Source: Omphiscola glabra
Taxonomy: Eukaryota > Mollusca > Gastropoda > Lymnaeidae
NCBI GenBank assembly: GCA_964017045.1
Contig: OZ024796.1
Coordinates: 24,367,010 to 24,431,009, forward strand
Direction of reading: 5' to 3'
Length of the DNA stretch: 64,000 bases
Shown: positions 11,741-22,915 of the stretch, piece by piece
Position numbering within the stretch: position 1 is the stretch's first letter
How the letters are laid out: every line of letters begins with the position of its first letter
Made by a program: the position numbers and the translations under genes
Notes under the pieces: generated by a model
Database searches by the model: none
Told to the model about the DNA's origin: nothing
Seen by the model: the letters and a program-made list of their open reading frames with translations, nothing else

Positions 11741-12420
11741 CCGTGATTTTTCCCGGCAGTCAGCCCCCCCCCCCCGCAACCCCTGGTCATAGGCACCAGT
11801 CCCCCAGTCCTACGCCTTAAATCGCTAGCGCCGCGTGGTCCTCAAGCAAGGGTAATAGGCCCTAACTAACAATTAACCACCTGCCTTTCAAACATCATTC
11901 CTGAAACAAAATTACCCCTTTCACACCCACCATTGAAAAAAAATGTCATCAACGACCGCAGCGGGAGACTTTGTGACATCCACTCCACGAGCGATCACGT
12001 TGTTGTTAGAGTGAGTTCCCCCCCTTGTGATAAACCGAAAAACACAGTCAGGGGGGAGATAATACGCGGTAACGATTCGTGGTTTCAAGTAGTCGTAGCT
12101 AATGGATCAGTCGACTCGATACTCTAAGATTAAATAAATTACAGGGGCCGCCCTACGTTATTTTGTCTCGTTGCTCACGACTTGTGTATTTCTGCACTTC
12201 GATCCCGTGTCTCAAGCTCCACCCGTCTCCACGTTGTTCTTTCTTAAGGAAGTCTTGTTTTAAAAACATTTAACTGTTAACTGTGCTCTAGTGAATGGAT
12301 GTGTAGTGTTAAAATTTTGCAGTGTGTTTAAAATGGCCCCACCATTGATTTCAGTTCATGATTACAGGATTTAGGAGAGGATTTATTTCAACGTGACACC
12401 TTAAAGGTAGGATAAGTTGG
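11741..12420. other. Unique sequence, nothing recognised
   Basis: A C run lies near 11,766-11,775. A 64-codon frame at 11,933 has no recognised domain. Confidence 0.5.
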
Positions 12421-12660
12421 CTAATGCGAAGAGATATCACCATGACGTCATTTGCGTGTTTTGTCCCTGGTTCCGATAAGGTCAAAACCCTGGTTCCGAT
12501 AGGGTTAAAACCCTGGTTCCAATATGGTAAAAAACCCAGGTTAGGGATAAGTTTAGGGTTCAGGTTCGGTTTAGGGATAGATTTAGGACATAAGGTCACG
12601 TGTCGCGGCAACCAAGATGACAGCCATGGTAAAAATGGCGGTGATATCTCTTCGCATTTA
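12421..12660. mobile_element. MITE with perfect 19-bp terminal inverted repeat
   Basis: AATGCGAAGAGATATCACC at 12,423-12,441 is matched exactly by its complement at 12,640-12,658. The interior holds degenerate ggttccgatagggttaaaac direct repeats and ttagggt words. Flanks are TA-rich (cTAAtg on the left, catTTAcc on the right), which suits a TA or TWA target. It is about 240 bp and non-coding. Superfamily not assigned. Confidence 0.75.
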
Positions 12661-12962
12661 CCGATGAGTTAATTTAGTTCGTCTGCGCATTCAGGTGGAG
12701 ACGAACGAGTTGGGGGAGGGGGGGAGTGGACGAAGGATCTCTGTCGACAAAAGGAAGTCCGCTTGAACTGAAGACATGTAAAACTACCCGCACCAACCCC
12801 ACCCCTAACCAGTCCAACCAACGCCACCAACCTCCAAACGCAAAACACGAAAAAAATAGCCACATATGCGTACGTAAATTGTTTGGGGGCATTCGGCCCA
12901 AGGGTCATGCATGTCATTGGAAGAGTAGTGTATGTATATATTGAACATTTAGAACACGTTTG
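12661..12962. other. Unique spacer
   Basis: Nothing recognised. Confidence 0.5.
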
Positions 12963-13566
12963 GGTGTTTATTATTGCAAGCATATCTTACAACTAGGTCG
13001 GATTGTGTTCATTATTGCACGCATATCTTACAACTAGGTCGGATTGTGTTCATTATTGCACGCATATCTTACAACTAGGTCGGATTGTGTTCATTATTGC
13101 ACGCATATCTTACAACTAGGTCGGATTGTGTTCATTATTGCACGCATATCTTACCATTAGGTCGGATTGTGTTTATCATTGCAAGCATATCTTACCACTA
13201 GGTCAGATTGTGTTCATTATTGCACTCATATCTTACAACTAGGTCGGATTGTGTTCATTATTGCACGCATATCTTACCACTAGGTCGGATTGTGTTCATT
13301 ATTGCACGCATATCTTACAACTAGGTCGGATTGTGTTCATTATTGCACGCATATCTTACCACTAGGTCGGATTGTGTTCATTATTGCACGCATATCTTAC
13401 AACTATGTCGGATTGTGTTCATTATTGCACGCATATCTTACAACTAGGTCGGATTGTGTTCATTATTGCACGCATATCTTACCACAAGGTCGGATTGTGT
13501 TCATTATTGCACGCATATCTTATCACTAGGTCGGATTGTGTTCATTATCTTACCCCAAGGTCCTAA
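12963..13566. repeat. 41-bp minisatellite, about 14 copies
   Basis: The unit is aactaggtcggattgtgttc followed by attattgcacgcatatctta and c. An acaact/accact variant is interspersed. The last copies are truncated near 13,560. Confidence 0.95.
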
Positions 13567-13599
13567 TGTCTTTACTATTAGTGACTCTCCTTCCACGAT

Positions 13600-13856
13600 G
13601 TTGCGGAGGTCATGGTGTGATATAGGTCATGTGTGATATAGGTGTGGTATGATATAGGTCATGGTGTGATATGGGTCATGGTGTGATATAGGTCATGGTA
13701 TGATATAGGTCATGGTGTGATATGGGTCATGGTGAGATTAGGTCATGATATGATATAGGTCATGGTATGATATAGGTCATGGTATGAAATAGGTCATGGT
13801 GTGACATAGGTCATGGTATGATATAGGTCATGGTATGATACAGGTCATGGTATTGG
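13600..13856. repeat. 17-bp minisatellite, about 15 copies
   Basis: The unit is tgatataggtcatggta with tgtga/tatga variants and one atgggtcatgg form. It lies directly after the 41-bp array, which shares the aggtc word. Confidence 0.92.
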
Positions 13857-14263
13857 GGGATGCTTGGTACTTATACACTTTAGTTTTCTTGATTTGTTTT
13901 TTGTTTGTTTTTTTCGTGACTGATGAAGGCATTTGCCGAATCGTCTACATTTGTACTTTGTAAAGCTTAACAAACATCTTTTTATTTACACAAATTGTTT
14001 GTGTCTAATTCAATATCCGGTACAATCTTCAAATAATTCCCCCCCCCCCCCCCAAACACCAGTCTGTCAAGGTGATGTATCCAAATGCCGTTTTCTTTTT
14101 CCGGACAAGTCTATTTTTATATAAATTAGTATACTGTTACTTTTAACACATGGGATAAATAAGGCAATGAAAAATGATGGAGGGAAATGAATTAGTAAAA
14201 AAATCTCCAAACTCATTTTGACATTTATCAGCATTTCGCATACAATGTAAAGAACCGATAAGG
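13857..14263. other. Unique sequence with a C run
   Basis: A C run of about 15 bp is at 14,039-14,053. Nothing else was recognised. Confidence 0.6.
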
Positions 14264-14460
14264 CAGTGGTTCTCAACCTTCCTAATGCCGCGACCCTTTA
14301 AAATAGTTTCTCAAGTTGTGGCGACCCCCAAACACAAAATTATTTTCATTGCTAATTCATAACTGTAGGGTATATGTGTTTTCCGATGGTCTTACGCGAC
14401 TCCTGTGAAAGGTTCATTCGACCCCCAGAGGGGTCGCGACCCACAGGTTGAGAACCGCTG
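14264..14460 (-). mobile_element. SPIN-like hAT miniature, copy 2, with perfect target duplication
   Basis: It starts CAGTGGTTCTCAACCTTCC and ends CACAGGTTGAGAACCGCTG, and carries GCCGCGACCC and GGTCGCGACCCA blocks. The 8-bp target duplication cgataagg is exact on both sides (14,256-14,263 and 14,461-14,468). At 197 bp it is non-coding. It lies in the opposite orientation to copy 1. Confidence 0.93.
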
Positions 14461-14511
14461 CGATAAGGTAAGGCGGTTGGCAGGCGCAAAGAAGCGCTCG
14501 TCCTTAACACC

Positions 14512-14850
14512 CTCTTAGCCGAAACTCTCTTTGCCGAAACTCTCTTTGCTGAAACTCTCTTTGCCGAAACTCTCTTTGCCGAAACCCTCTTTGCCGAAAC
14601 TCTCTTTGCCGAAACTCTCTTTGCCGAAACTCTCTTTGCCGAAACTCTCTTTGCCGAAACTCTCTTTGCCGAAACTCTCTTTGCCGAAACTCTCTTTTCC
14701 AAAACTCTCTTCGCCGAAACTCTCTTTGTCGAAACCCTCTTTGCTGAAACTCTCTACGCCGAAACTCTCTTTGCCGAAACTCTCTTCACCGAAATTCTCT
14801 TTGCCGAAACTCTCTTCGCCGAAACTCTCTTTTCCGAAACTCCCTTTGCT
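14512..14850. repeat. 15-bp minisatellite, about 22 copies
   Basis: The unit is ccgaaactctctttg. The central units are nearly identical, and variants (tttc, tcgc, ctac, cacc) accumulate on the right. It starts about 50 bp from SPIN-like copy 2. The Lys/Ser/Pro/Leu-rich frames on both strands are by-products. Confidence 0.95.
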
Positions 14851-15404
14851 CGGAATTAATTGCTCCATCTATTTTTACCGCGGTTGCTTAATATTGACAT
14901 GGATCGCATAACCTTTCTGTAATTAACAAACTCAAGAGTGTTGACGTGCAAGTGCCAACCAGCGCACTTACACTCTTATTCCCGTGCGATGACGTCGAGA
15001 TTTCCAAAGAGCGAAATCAATCAATGGCAACCTGCCGGGGGTATAATTAGACCGACGGGGCTGAAATCAATGTGCACACGGTGCGCATTACCAGTTCTTA
15101 TCACGGTGCGCATTAGCAGCTCTTATGGCTTATCGTCTGTAGCCGGTCAGCCTCACCCAATCTGGCCCCGGAATTAAAATAGCACTTTTATTCGTTATCT
15201 CTATCTTAATAACCACATGATCCTTGCATTTGGCGCCCCTTACATTTGGCGCCCCATCTTCACTTATGATTATGAAGCTTCACGATCGGGTCAAACCATA
15301 ATGTTTCGGATGCATTGAAATGCCCACAATTTGTCTTCGTGATCTAATTTATCGCACAAGGATAATTACGAATTCAAACCAGGACAGGGAGTCACGGGGG
15401 CGGT
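14851..15404. other. Unique sequence, nothing recognised
   Basis: Two cacggtgcgcatta words at 15,077-15,115 form a short duplication. Nothing else was seen. Confidence 0.5.
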
Positions 15405-15620
15405 ATTAAATTGTATCAATGAAAAGTCCGGCAACTCCTGCGACGTGAAACGCACAAAGAGCACAGTGAAACAAACACACACACAAACACACAGACACAC
15501 ACACACATCTACGGCATCCTGGTCTATTTTTAGTCATCTTATCTGAGTTTTGTCATTGGAACAATCAGACGAGTACGAGGGAGTGACAGAGGCTGGCGAA
15601 TTGAGCAACGCTCAGTCGCT
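15405..15620 (+). mobile_element. SINE tail copy interrupted by a CA microsatellite
   Basis: The words aaagtccggcaactcctgcg and atcctggtctattt (15,516-15,529) match the complement of 19,322-19,335 and its surroundings in the SINE at 19.2-19.6 kb. The match continues through ggctggcgaattgagc. A CA-rich microsatellite (about 15,475-15,508) sits inside. No tRNA-like head was seen on this copy, so it is 5' truncated. Confidence 0.6.
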
Positions 15621-16380
15621 TTAAGCAAAATACAGCTCAAGTCAAGGCTAATATACTCAAGTCGAAGCCCTGGTCATGGTCGCGTGCTGAGGATGAACAA
15701 TGCAATGACTCCCCACAATATACACCTGTTAAAACACGGGACAGGAAACGTCGGAAAGCAAGAATTGATATTTCCTAAGCGCCTAAACAAAGCACTAAAC
15801 GAAGCTATTACGGACTGCTATTAATCGAGAATTTTATCTCTTAGTTTTGTCTTTTGGCTCGTTTCAAAACAGTCCATAATAAAGGACGATACCAAAGTTT
15901 AAAAAAACAACACAGCTACAAATAGAACGATACACAAAGTCAGGGCTAATTACAATTAATACGTTTTTAATTTGTGAATTTCCATGAATGACAAAAGTAA
16001 AAGAATATGATTAAAATTATTACCTTACAGTATGACTGGTACAGGTACTGTATGTAAAAATACAATGAGTTCAAGTTGTACAAAGAAAAAGTACACATAA
16101 AAAAGCAGTCTAGTATTAAATAATGACAAACACAGCACATCTCGTGATAAGGAAAGGAAAAATCTCTATCGTCATTCAATCTTATCGCTTTTATACCCTG
16201 TTCCAGATGATCATTCTCGAAATAGAATACGCAGTCTTACTGCTTCCCGCATTCTTCAGATCATGCTATCATGTTCGACTGGAACTGACGATAATAAGCT
16301 TAAAAGTAAACAAAGTGAATTTTTCTAGCCACCCCCAAAACGGCCTTGACTGTAAGAGGTCATGCACGTGGAATGCGGTA
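15621..16380. other. AT-rich unique sequence
   Basis: Nothing recognised. Overlapping short frames on both strands have no family character. Confidence 0.5.
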
Positions 16381-16792
16381 TAACGTGCATCAAAACACTT
16401 CATCCTTCATAACAGAAGCACTAAACAAAGCACCAAAACACTTCATCCTTTATAACAGAAGCACTAAACAAAGCACCAAAACAAAACACTAAACAAAGCA
16501 CCAAACAAAGCACTAAACAAAGCCTTAAACGAAGTATCAAAATAAAGCACCAAAACAAAGCACTAAACAAAGGACTAAACAAGCACTAAACGAAGCACCG
16601 AAACAAAGCACTACACAAAGTACTAAAAAAGCACTACACAAAGCACAAACAAAGCATTACACAAATCACTAAACAAAGCACCATAACAAAGCACCAAAAC
16701 AAAGCACCACACGCACAAAGCACTAAATAAAGCACCAAAACAAAGCACCCAACAAAGCAGTAAACAAAACACTAAAGAAAGCACATTTGTAT
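16381..16792. repeat. Irregular tandem repeat near 12 bp (aaagcactaaac)
   Basis: The words aaagcactaaac, aaagcaccaaaac and aaagcactacac alternate with units of 11-14 bp. The left edge holds a longer duplicated block, acacttcatccttcataaca, seen twice. Confidence 0.88.
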
Positions 16793-17039
16793 TGAATAAA
16801 TGGATCGTTTTTGTTGAGCGGCCATACATAGACTGCTCGTTAAATTATTAATTAAGCTGTGTTTTCAGCGTCTTGCGATTACGCAAGTCGTGTGTATACA
16901 GCTAGCCACATATGTACAATGTACCACTGGAGAATGATGTAGCTGGTGCATTAATTAATCAAATGTTTTGATCAAGCTACTGCCACTGAAGCGTCTTCAG
17001 TACCACACAATACAACAAGTAGATACGTAGTTTTTAAAA
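16793..17039. other. AT-rich spacer
   Basis: Nothing recognised. Confidence 0.5.
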
Positions 17040-17170
17040 ATAAACTTTGGCTTCTCTTCGAAGAGTTGCCACCCAAATTCCCATTCGCCCAGGATGCTGT
17101 TGGGGCTTTCGCTGAGATTGAACTCCAGTCCTCAAGCTTCGGGATTGACTCAGTCAATCGGTCATCTTTA
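17040..17170 (-). mobile_element. SINE fragment (tRNA-like head part)
   Basis: The B-box-like gagattgaactcc (17,114-17,126) and the ggcttctcttcgaagagttg and gattgactcagtc words match the minus-strand SINE at 19.4-19.6 kb in the same order. The A-box region is decayed. Confidence 0.6.
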
Positions 17171-17239
17171 AAACTTCATATGTATTGCTACGGACGGGGA
17201 CGTATCAAGACGCTTTATTCAATGCGCTTACTAAGAGTC

Positions 17240-17346
17240 AATAAAGTCAGTGACTCACAAACATGCCACCCCAGTCCAATGCATGTCAGTGACTCACAAA
17301 CATGCCACCCCAGTCCAATGCATGTCAGTGACTCACCAACATGCCA
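17240..17346. repeat. 39-bp tandem repeat, about 2.7 copies
   Basis: The unit is cagtgactcacaaacatgcc followed by accccagtccaatgcatgt. The third copy is truncated. Confidence 0.9.
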
Positions 17347-17970
17347 GGCGCAACGTTGGTGTCATCCTTGTACCTAACACCGATTCAACAATTAAAAATG
17401 AAAGCTCGGTTTTTTAAATCGTAAATGCCAACTAACTAAAACGGTCGATAACTCGGCGATGTCAGACGTGGGGTTGGGGGTGGTGATCCATCTGCTAAAG
17501 TAAGTCTACCCTTCAGAGACGGGATACTAGCAAAAAACGTTTTAAAAGAGAAACGTACAGAGGGAAACGGCGATATCTATTTTTAATTGACGTGTGATAT
17601 AACATTGTGCAATGCTAGAGAAATAATCGTTCATGTTTCAATTACGATTCAAGTTTTCCTGTGTAATGAGGACAATCATTATTTTACAGCTATTGAAGTA
17701 ATTATAGTGTCTTTTTTTCAGAACTGTGTATTCATATTCAGTGCCGATTGAAGAGTAGGGGGGCGAAGGGTGCAGTCGCCCCGCATGTTAAGTTCAGGGT
17801 AAAGGGACGCAAAATTCGTCTTTAGATATGACCTTAATAATATTAACCATGAACACACAAAGTTGAGGAGGGAAGAGGTGGGGATGGGGTGGGAGAAAGC
17901 GTTCTTTTAATTTTCACCATGGGCGGCACTTTTTTTCTATATATTAATGGGCGCTATTTTTAGGCTTCGC
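17347..17970. other. Unique sequence, possible decayed hAT miniature at its end
   Basis: Words near 17,740-17,790 (gtgccgattg, gggcgaagggtgcagtcgcc) and 17,920-17,985 (gggcgctattttt, gggcgcccc) recall hAT miniatures with GGGCG-rich arms. No target duplication was found, so no element is called. Confidence 0.4.
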
Positions 17971-18166
17971 ACCGGGCGCCCCTTTTCCTTAGGTTGGCTA
18001 AGATAATAATAGTGATAATTGTATGTAAACTCTATACCGGGCGCCCCTTTTCCTTAGGTTGGCTAAGATAATAATAGTGATAATTGTATGTAAACTCTAT
18101 ACCGGGCGCCCCTTTTCCTTAGGCTGGCTAAGATAATAATAGTAATAATTGTATGTAAACTCTATA
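17971..18166. repeat. 65-bp tandem repeat, 3 copies
   Basis: Units start with gggcgccccttttccttagg at 17,974, 18,039 and 18,104 and are almost identical (one ggttgg/ggctgg and one gtga/gtaa change). Confidence 0.95.
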
Positions 18167-18970
18167 TTGAATTATATAGCGTACGCTATGCGTGTCCATA
18201 GGAAGAGGAAGGGGCATGAAGGGGTCCGCCGCTCCGGGTTTCAACACCAAAAAATAATAACTACTGGTACATTCATAATATAAGGAGAAACAAATCAAGA
18301 ATAATAACTCACATGTCATTTGTTACGTACCGTTATATGGTTTTTGTAAATCTAATCTGCTTGAAGATTTGGCTCGCTCAATGAACAATGCGATACACAT
18401 GACTGATAACCAGTATACAAAGAAAAAAGATGCCAAAGATAAGGATGCTAACAATATTCAATTTAATTATAATTAAACTATTACATTTATATAAAGAATA
18501 CAAAATCAATTAGACAGAAACAAATTCCAACCTACAGCACAGTAAGTGGAAAAAGTACAATCCTGGAGAGATAAATATAAATTTACACACACACACACAA
18601 AGAGTACAATCCTATCCGTATCTTACGTGTCCTAAATTTCTAGGGAAAACTGCAAAAATCACCCCCGGCTGGAAAAACTGTCAGCTTATATACAGGGAGT
18701 AAGTTAGAACCCTCCAGAAAAGAAATTCCAGAAATTGCATCACCTGGTAGAGTGTGGCCGGTACAGCGCTATACATATAATTTGTGACGTCATTATATAT
18801 ATATATATATATGTCCTGGACACGATGACGTCATCGATTGCTAGAGCTCTGTAAACTGTGACGTTTAAAATATAACCGCATGTGCATCCCGCGCAGCACC
18901 AATTTGCAATCTCAAGGCAAGGGGCATATATTCATGTTGTTGTTCCTCCTACCCACGTGAAGATGGCCTA
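18167..18970. other. AT-rich unique sequence with a TA microsatellite
   Basis: (TA)n lies at about 18,793-18,812 and (AC)n at 18,587-18,598. Nothing else was recognised. Confidence 0.6.
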
Positions 18971-18974
18971 AGCA

Positions 18975-19222
18975 ATTTTTGACTTGACTATTTGCCTTGA
19001 CTTGACTATTAGCCTTGACTGGACTATTAGCCTTGACTTGACTATTAGCCTTGACTTGACTATTAGCCTTGACATGACTATTAGCCTTGACTTGACTATT
19101 AGCCTTGACTTGACTATTAGCCAATAGACTATTAGCCTTGACATGACTATTAGCCTTGACATGACTATTAGCCTTGACATGACTATTAGCCTTAACTTGA
19201 CTATTAGCCTTGTCTTGAGCTG
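18975..19222. repeat. 18-bp minisatellite, about 13 copies
   Basis: The unit is ccttgacttgactattag with cttgac/catgac variants. One deleted unit lies near 19,120. Confidence 0.93.
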
Positions 19223-19234
19223 TATTTTGTTTAA

Positions 19235-19642
19235 ATTGAGGTAGAGCATCTCAATTCGTCAGCCTTGTTCTTTCGTCCTTGCCTATTTGATCTAATGGCA
19301 AGGCTTAGTCAAGACGACTTGAAATAGACCAGGATGCAGTAGATGACCACCAGTATGTTTGAGTCACTATACGTCCGTTATGCGTTCTACTTCGCACGAG
19401 TTGTCGGAATTTTCACTGCGTCATTGTCATAACGCCTACGGTACTCCATCTCCTGGGTTGATTTCAGAGTTTGCCTTCTCATAGATGAGTTGCCATCCAA
19501 GATTAACGAGTCCCATCCACCCGGGGTGCCGGTGATGATTTTGCTTGTCTATGCTTGTCTTTTCTGGGGATTGAACTCCAGTCTCTAGATTGACTCACTT
19601 TAGACCACTCAGCCACACAGCATCCTTACTGACTGCTTGAAG
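19235..19642 (-). mobile_element. tRNA-derived SINE, best copy
   Basis: Read on the minus strand, the head has an RNA polymerase III A box TGGCTGAGTGGTCTA (complement of 19,601-19,615), of the form found in tRNA-Leu and tRNA-Ser. About 20-25 bases on is a B box GGAGTTCAATCCC (complement of 19,567-19,579). The body follows with gggtggatgggactcgttaa and ggatggcaactcat, then the tail ctggtctatttcaagtcg. Tail and head segments recur at 15.4 and 17.04 kb. A SINE of this type is transcribed by Pol III and mobilised by a LINE. The 3' limit is approximate because the 18-bp array abuts it. Confidence 0.72.
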
Positions 19643-19900
19643 TCGAGTCTTCCCTTATAGCCGAACATTGCTTCAGCACTGCCTATCATGATCGTAAAGC
19701 GTCAAGCAGCTGTATCGGATAGTGTCGAGAAAGGGCATCAGCGCGTGAATAGACGAGTAGGTGTCTCATATATGGACGAGAAAGTGTCTCACGTTGTATA
19801 TTTTGAACGTTTTTAATTTTGGTGTGCCACAAAATTATTTGAAAGACATTAGATGTGTCGTGACTGAGAAAGGTTTGCATCGCCGCCTAGGCTTTATCTG
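19643..19900. other. Unique spacer
   Basis: Nothing recognised. Confidence 0.5.
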
Positions 19901-20464
19901 GAGTATAACTTCAACATAGCCGTAGTGGCAACATATGGAGTTTATTGATAAAACTTTCTTGTAGGCTCTGCGTTGTCTCCATAACATGTCGGTGTGTGTT
20001 CCATCCTGAATATATACAATGTCCATTTAGGATCGATCTTGAGAGTCTTGATAACATGTCCATCTGGGCCCCATCTGGACTCTTGAATTTTGACAACATC
20101 TCGGTCTAGGCTCGCCCGAGATGCTATCTCGTCTAGATAGCATCTCCGTGCGTGTAGGTTACATCCTAAATATATGGAAAAAGGGATCTTGAGTGTCTGA
20201 ATAACATGTCCGTGTAGGTTACATCTAGAGTGTATCGATAAAATCGCATGTGGAATCCATCTCGGTTCGATACCATCTCGCTTTCGGCTCCATCGTATCT
20301 TTATGAAATCTCCTGGTAGTCTCCACCTGTAATGTGTGGACAAAATCTCCGGGTAGTCTCCACATGTAATGTATGGACAAAACTCCGGGTAGTCTCCACC
20401 TCGAATGTATGGACAAAACTCCGTGTATGCCAAATCTGGAGTGTGTCATTAACACATCCACATA
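19901..20464. repeat. Highly degenerate tandem repeat of about 45-60 bp
   Basis: The words gataacatgtccgtgtaggt, ccatctggagtgt and tagtctccacctgtaatgt recur at uneven spacing. It continues on the far side of the 21-bp array at about 20,940-21,040 (taggctccaccttgagtg). It looks like an old array in which the 21-bp array arose later. The 163-codon minus-strand frame here is chance. Confidence 0.6.
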
Positions 20465-20818
20465 GGATCCATCTGATCTCACTTTCTCTCCATCTGATCT
20501 CACTTTCTCTCCATCTGATCTCACTTTCTCTCCATCTGATCTCACTTTCTCTCCATCTGATCTCACTTTCTCTCCATCTGATCTCACTTTCTCTCCATCT
20601 GATCTCACTTTCTCTCCATCTGATCTCACTTTCTCTCCATCTGATCTCACTTTCTCTCCATCTGATCTCACTTTCTCTCCATCTGATCTCGCGTTCTCTC
20701 CATCTGATCTCGCTTTCTCTCCATCTGATCTCGCTTTCTCTCCATCTGATCTCGCTTTCTCTCCATCTGATCTCGCTTTCTCTCCATCTGATCTCGCTTT
20801 CTCTCCATCTGGTCTTTG
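20465..20818. repeat. 21-bp minisatellite, about 17 copies in two variant blocks
   Basis: The unit is tctcactttctctccatctg plus a. The left 10-11 units carry tcactttc; from about 20,688 the units carry tcgc(g/t)ttc. The long frames on both strands (up to 215 codons) come from period 21. Confidence 0.95.
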
Positions 20819-21277
20819 ATAACATCTCATCTCTACCTCATCGTAAAGATTGACCGATACACGTTTGTTCATTTTTAACGATTTCCCAGTTGTGCCACTG
20901 AATTAATTCTTGTGCAGTTCCAAATTGAATATCTTAAAAAAATAAACATATCCGTTTAGGTTCGTTCTCGAAAGTCTTGATAAAATCAGCTTTTAGGCTC
21001 CACCTTGAGTGTTTTGATAACACATATATGTGTAGGCTCCGTAAGGAATTTCCGTGTTTTACGATTTTCCGATAAAACAGTAAGGAAGCCAGTAAAAAAA
21101 TTTGGTTAAATATTTAATGACGCTACTAATATATTAAATTCCAAAAAGTGTAAAAGATGTTGAAATGGTATACAGATTTTTTTATTTTCCATTTCATTTA
21201 TATGTTTATATATATATATAAAATATATATTTTGGGGGTGGGGTAAAACGTTTCAAAAGCCCCCCTTACGCAACATT
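20819..21277. other. AT-rich sequence flanking the array
   Basis: The degenerate repeat words described for 19.9-20.46 kb recur near 20,940-21,040. A (TA)n stretch lies at 21,206-21,229. Nothing else. Confidence 0.55.
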
Positions 21278-21487
21278 AAAAATGTTTTGATCTTATCACA
21301 GTGAGAGACATCAGTGAGAGACATCAGTGAGAGACATCAGTGAGAGACATCAGTGAGAGCGTGATGTTTAAGGTCTTTCGGGTGGCTACTTTACAAATGT
21401 TTTGATCTTATCACAGTGAGAGACATCAGTGAGAGACATCAGTGAGATTGTGATGTTTAAGGTCGTTCGGGTGGCTACTTTACAATT
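21278..21487. repeat. Duplicated block with nested 13-bp repeat
   Basis: Two blocks (21,278-21,393 and 21,394-21,487) share aaatgttttgatcttatcac, a run of cagtgagagacat units (five in the first block, three in the second) and the closing ttcgggtggctactttacaa. The blocks differ mainly in the number of 13-bp units. Confidence 0.9.
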
Positions 21488-21664
21488 GGTCATGTCATCA
21501 TTGTCTGTCTGCATGTTGGTTTTACTAAGCATCCTCGCGTTTGTCTCGATTCCCCCGAGCGACCTACGTTAAGACAGAGATTTGACCACAGACAGCATCT
21601 GGTTACAAAAATAAAATACAATGTTTTTGAGAAAAATCATCAAGACAAAAACATTGGCTAAAGT

Positions 21665-21838
21665 AGGCTCATGATGTCGGCGGCGATGATATTAGTATAA
21701 CAATTTTTACATATGCGTGGAGATGATATTTGTATAAAAACTCGAAATATGCGTGGAGATGATATTAGTATAACAATTTTTACATATGCGTGTAGATGAT
21801 ATTTGTATAACAACTCGAAATATGCGTGGAGACATCAG
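21665..21838. repeat. Tandem repeat of about 38 bp with alternating halves, about 4 copies
   Basis: Units carry atgcgtggagatgatatt and then either agtataacaatttttacat or tgtataacaactcgaaat, in alternation, so the higher-order unit is about 75 bp. Confidence 0.85.
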
Positions 21839-22588
21839 CTGTAGATCTACGACTCAATCGATGGCAAACAACCCACCTACCACACCCCCTTCTCCACGCT
21901 GCGGTCGCCAAGTCTACACTCATATAATATAATGATATATTAACATGCTTTCATCTCACACATCCGGGTTTTCCCGCATCGATATAATACTTATAACTTT
22001 TTTTTACGACTACACCTTCAGTCAATACCTCACCACACACATACACGACTACTCACACCTACTTAGTAGCTTTCTAGACCAGCGGTGAACTACCTTTTCA
22101 AGGATGTGGCCCCATTAAGTTTTTTTTCCTTTTTAAACTTCCCCTTGCAAATTAAAAAAAAAAAAAAGTAGTCAAAACCAGTGACTCCTGCTATAGTCAG
22201 CTGCTTATTAACTAGGGGTCCTCCAAAAAGATAGAGACTGCTGGCACCGTTATAAAAAAAATATTGCCAGGCCCTTCAGACCATCGCTTTATAACTGTCG
22301 TATCGTGAGACAAAAGAGGGAAACCATGGTTTACGGCCAACCAACTTACTCTTATTCTAATCGTGCTCTTTGACTAGGGCTTCTCAATACCCTTGGAAAA
22401 CGGGGAAAAAAGGTTTCCTCATCCCGGGATACCGGGATAAAATTAATTTAATTAAAAATATGTCACATTCTGCATTAAGTTTAATGTGGTGCCGCCGTAT
22501 GAAACAATATACTGAGAGTGATAGGAATTGTTTTAGTTTTCTTTTTAAAATGTTTGTCTTATAGCCCGGGTTACAATTTCAGTCACGA
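21839..22588. other. Unique sequence with a lone hAT-like terminus
   Basis: At 22,080 the word CAGCGGTGAACTACC, followed by aggatgtggcccc, resembles one end of a hAT miniature, but no matching second end was found. A runs lie near 22,150. Confidence 0.45.
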
Positions 22589-22915
22589 CATCAAATATGT
22601 CATCAAATATGTCATCAAATATGTCATCAAATATGTCATCAAATATGTCATCAAATATGTCATCAAATATTTCATCAAATATGTCATCAAATATGTCATC
22701 AAACGTGTCATCAAATATGTCATCAAATATGTCATCAGATATGTCATCAAATATGTCATCAAATATGTCATCAATTATGTCATCAATTATGTCATCAAAT
22801 ATGTCATCAAATATGTCATCAAATATGTCATCAAATATGTCATCAAATATGTCATCAAATATTTCATCAAATATGTCATCAAATATGCCAACAAAGATGT
22901 CATCAAATGTGTCGC
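22589..22915. repeat. 12-bp minisatellite, about 27 copies
   Basis: The unit is atgtcatcaaat with single-base variants (tttcat, aattat, acgtg, cagat). It is open in several frames (IKYV and SSNM repeats), which explains the 151 and 153-codon frames. Confidence 0.95.

Noticed and set aside
17740..17985. hAT miniature with GGGCG arms
   Set aside because: Arms do not pair convincingly and no target duplication was seen; the 65-bp array starts within it.
19601..19615. Functional tRNA gene
   Set aside because: A and B boxes are present, but no acceptor stem or cloverleaf is readable, and SINE body sequence follows and recurs elsewhere.
20225..20872. Long frames of 173-215 codons
   Set aside because: 21-bp array and degenerate flanks; both strands open.
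22080..22140. Another hAT miniature
   Set aside because: Only one end-like word was found; no second terminus or 8-bp duplication.
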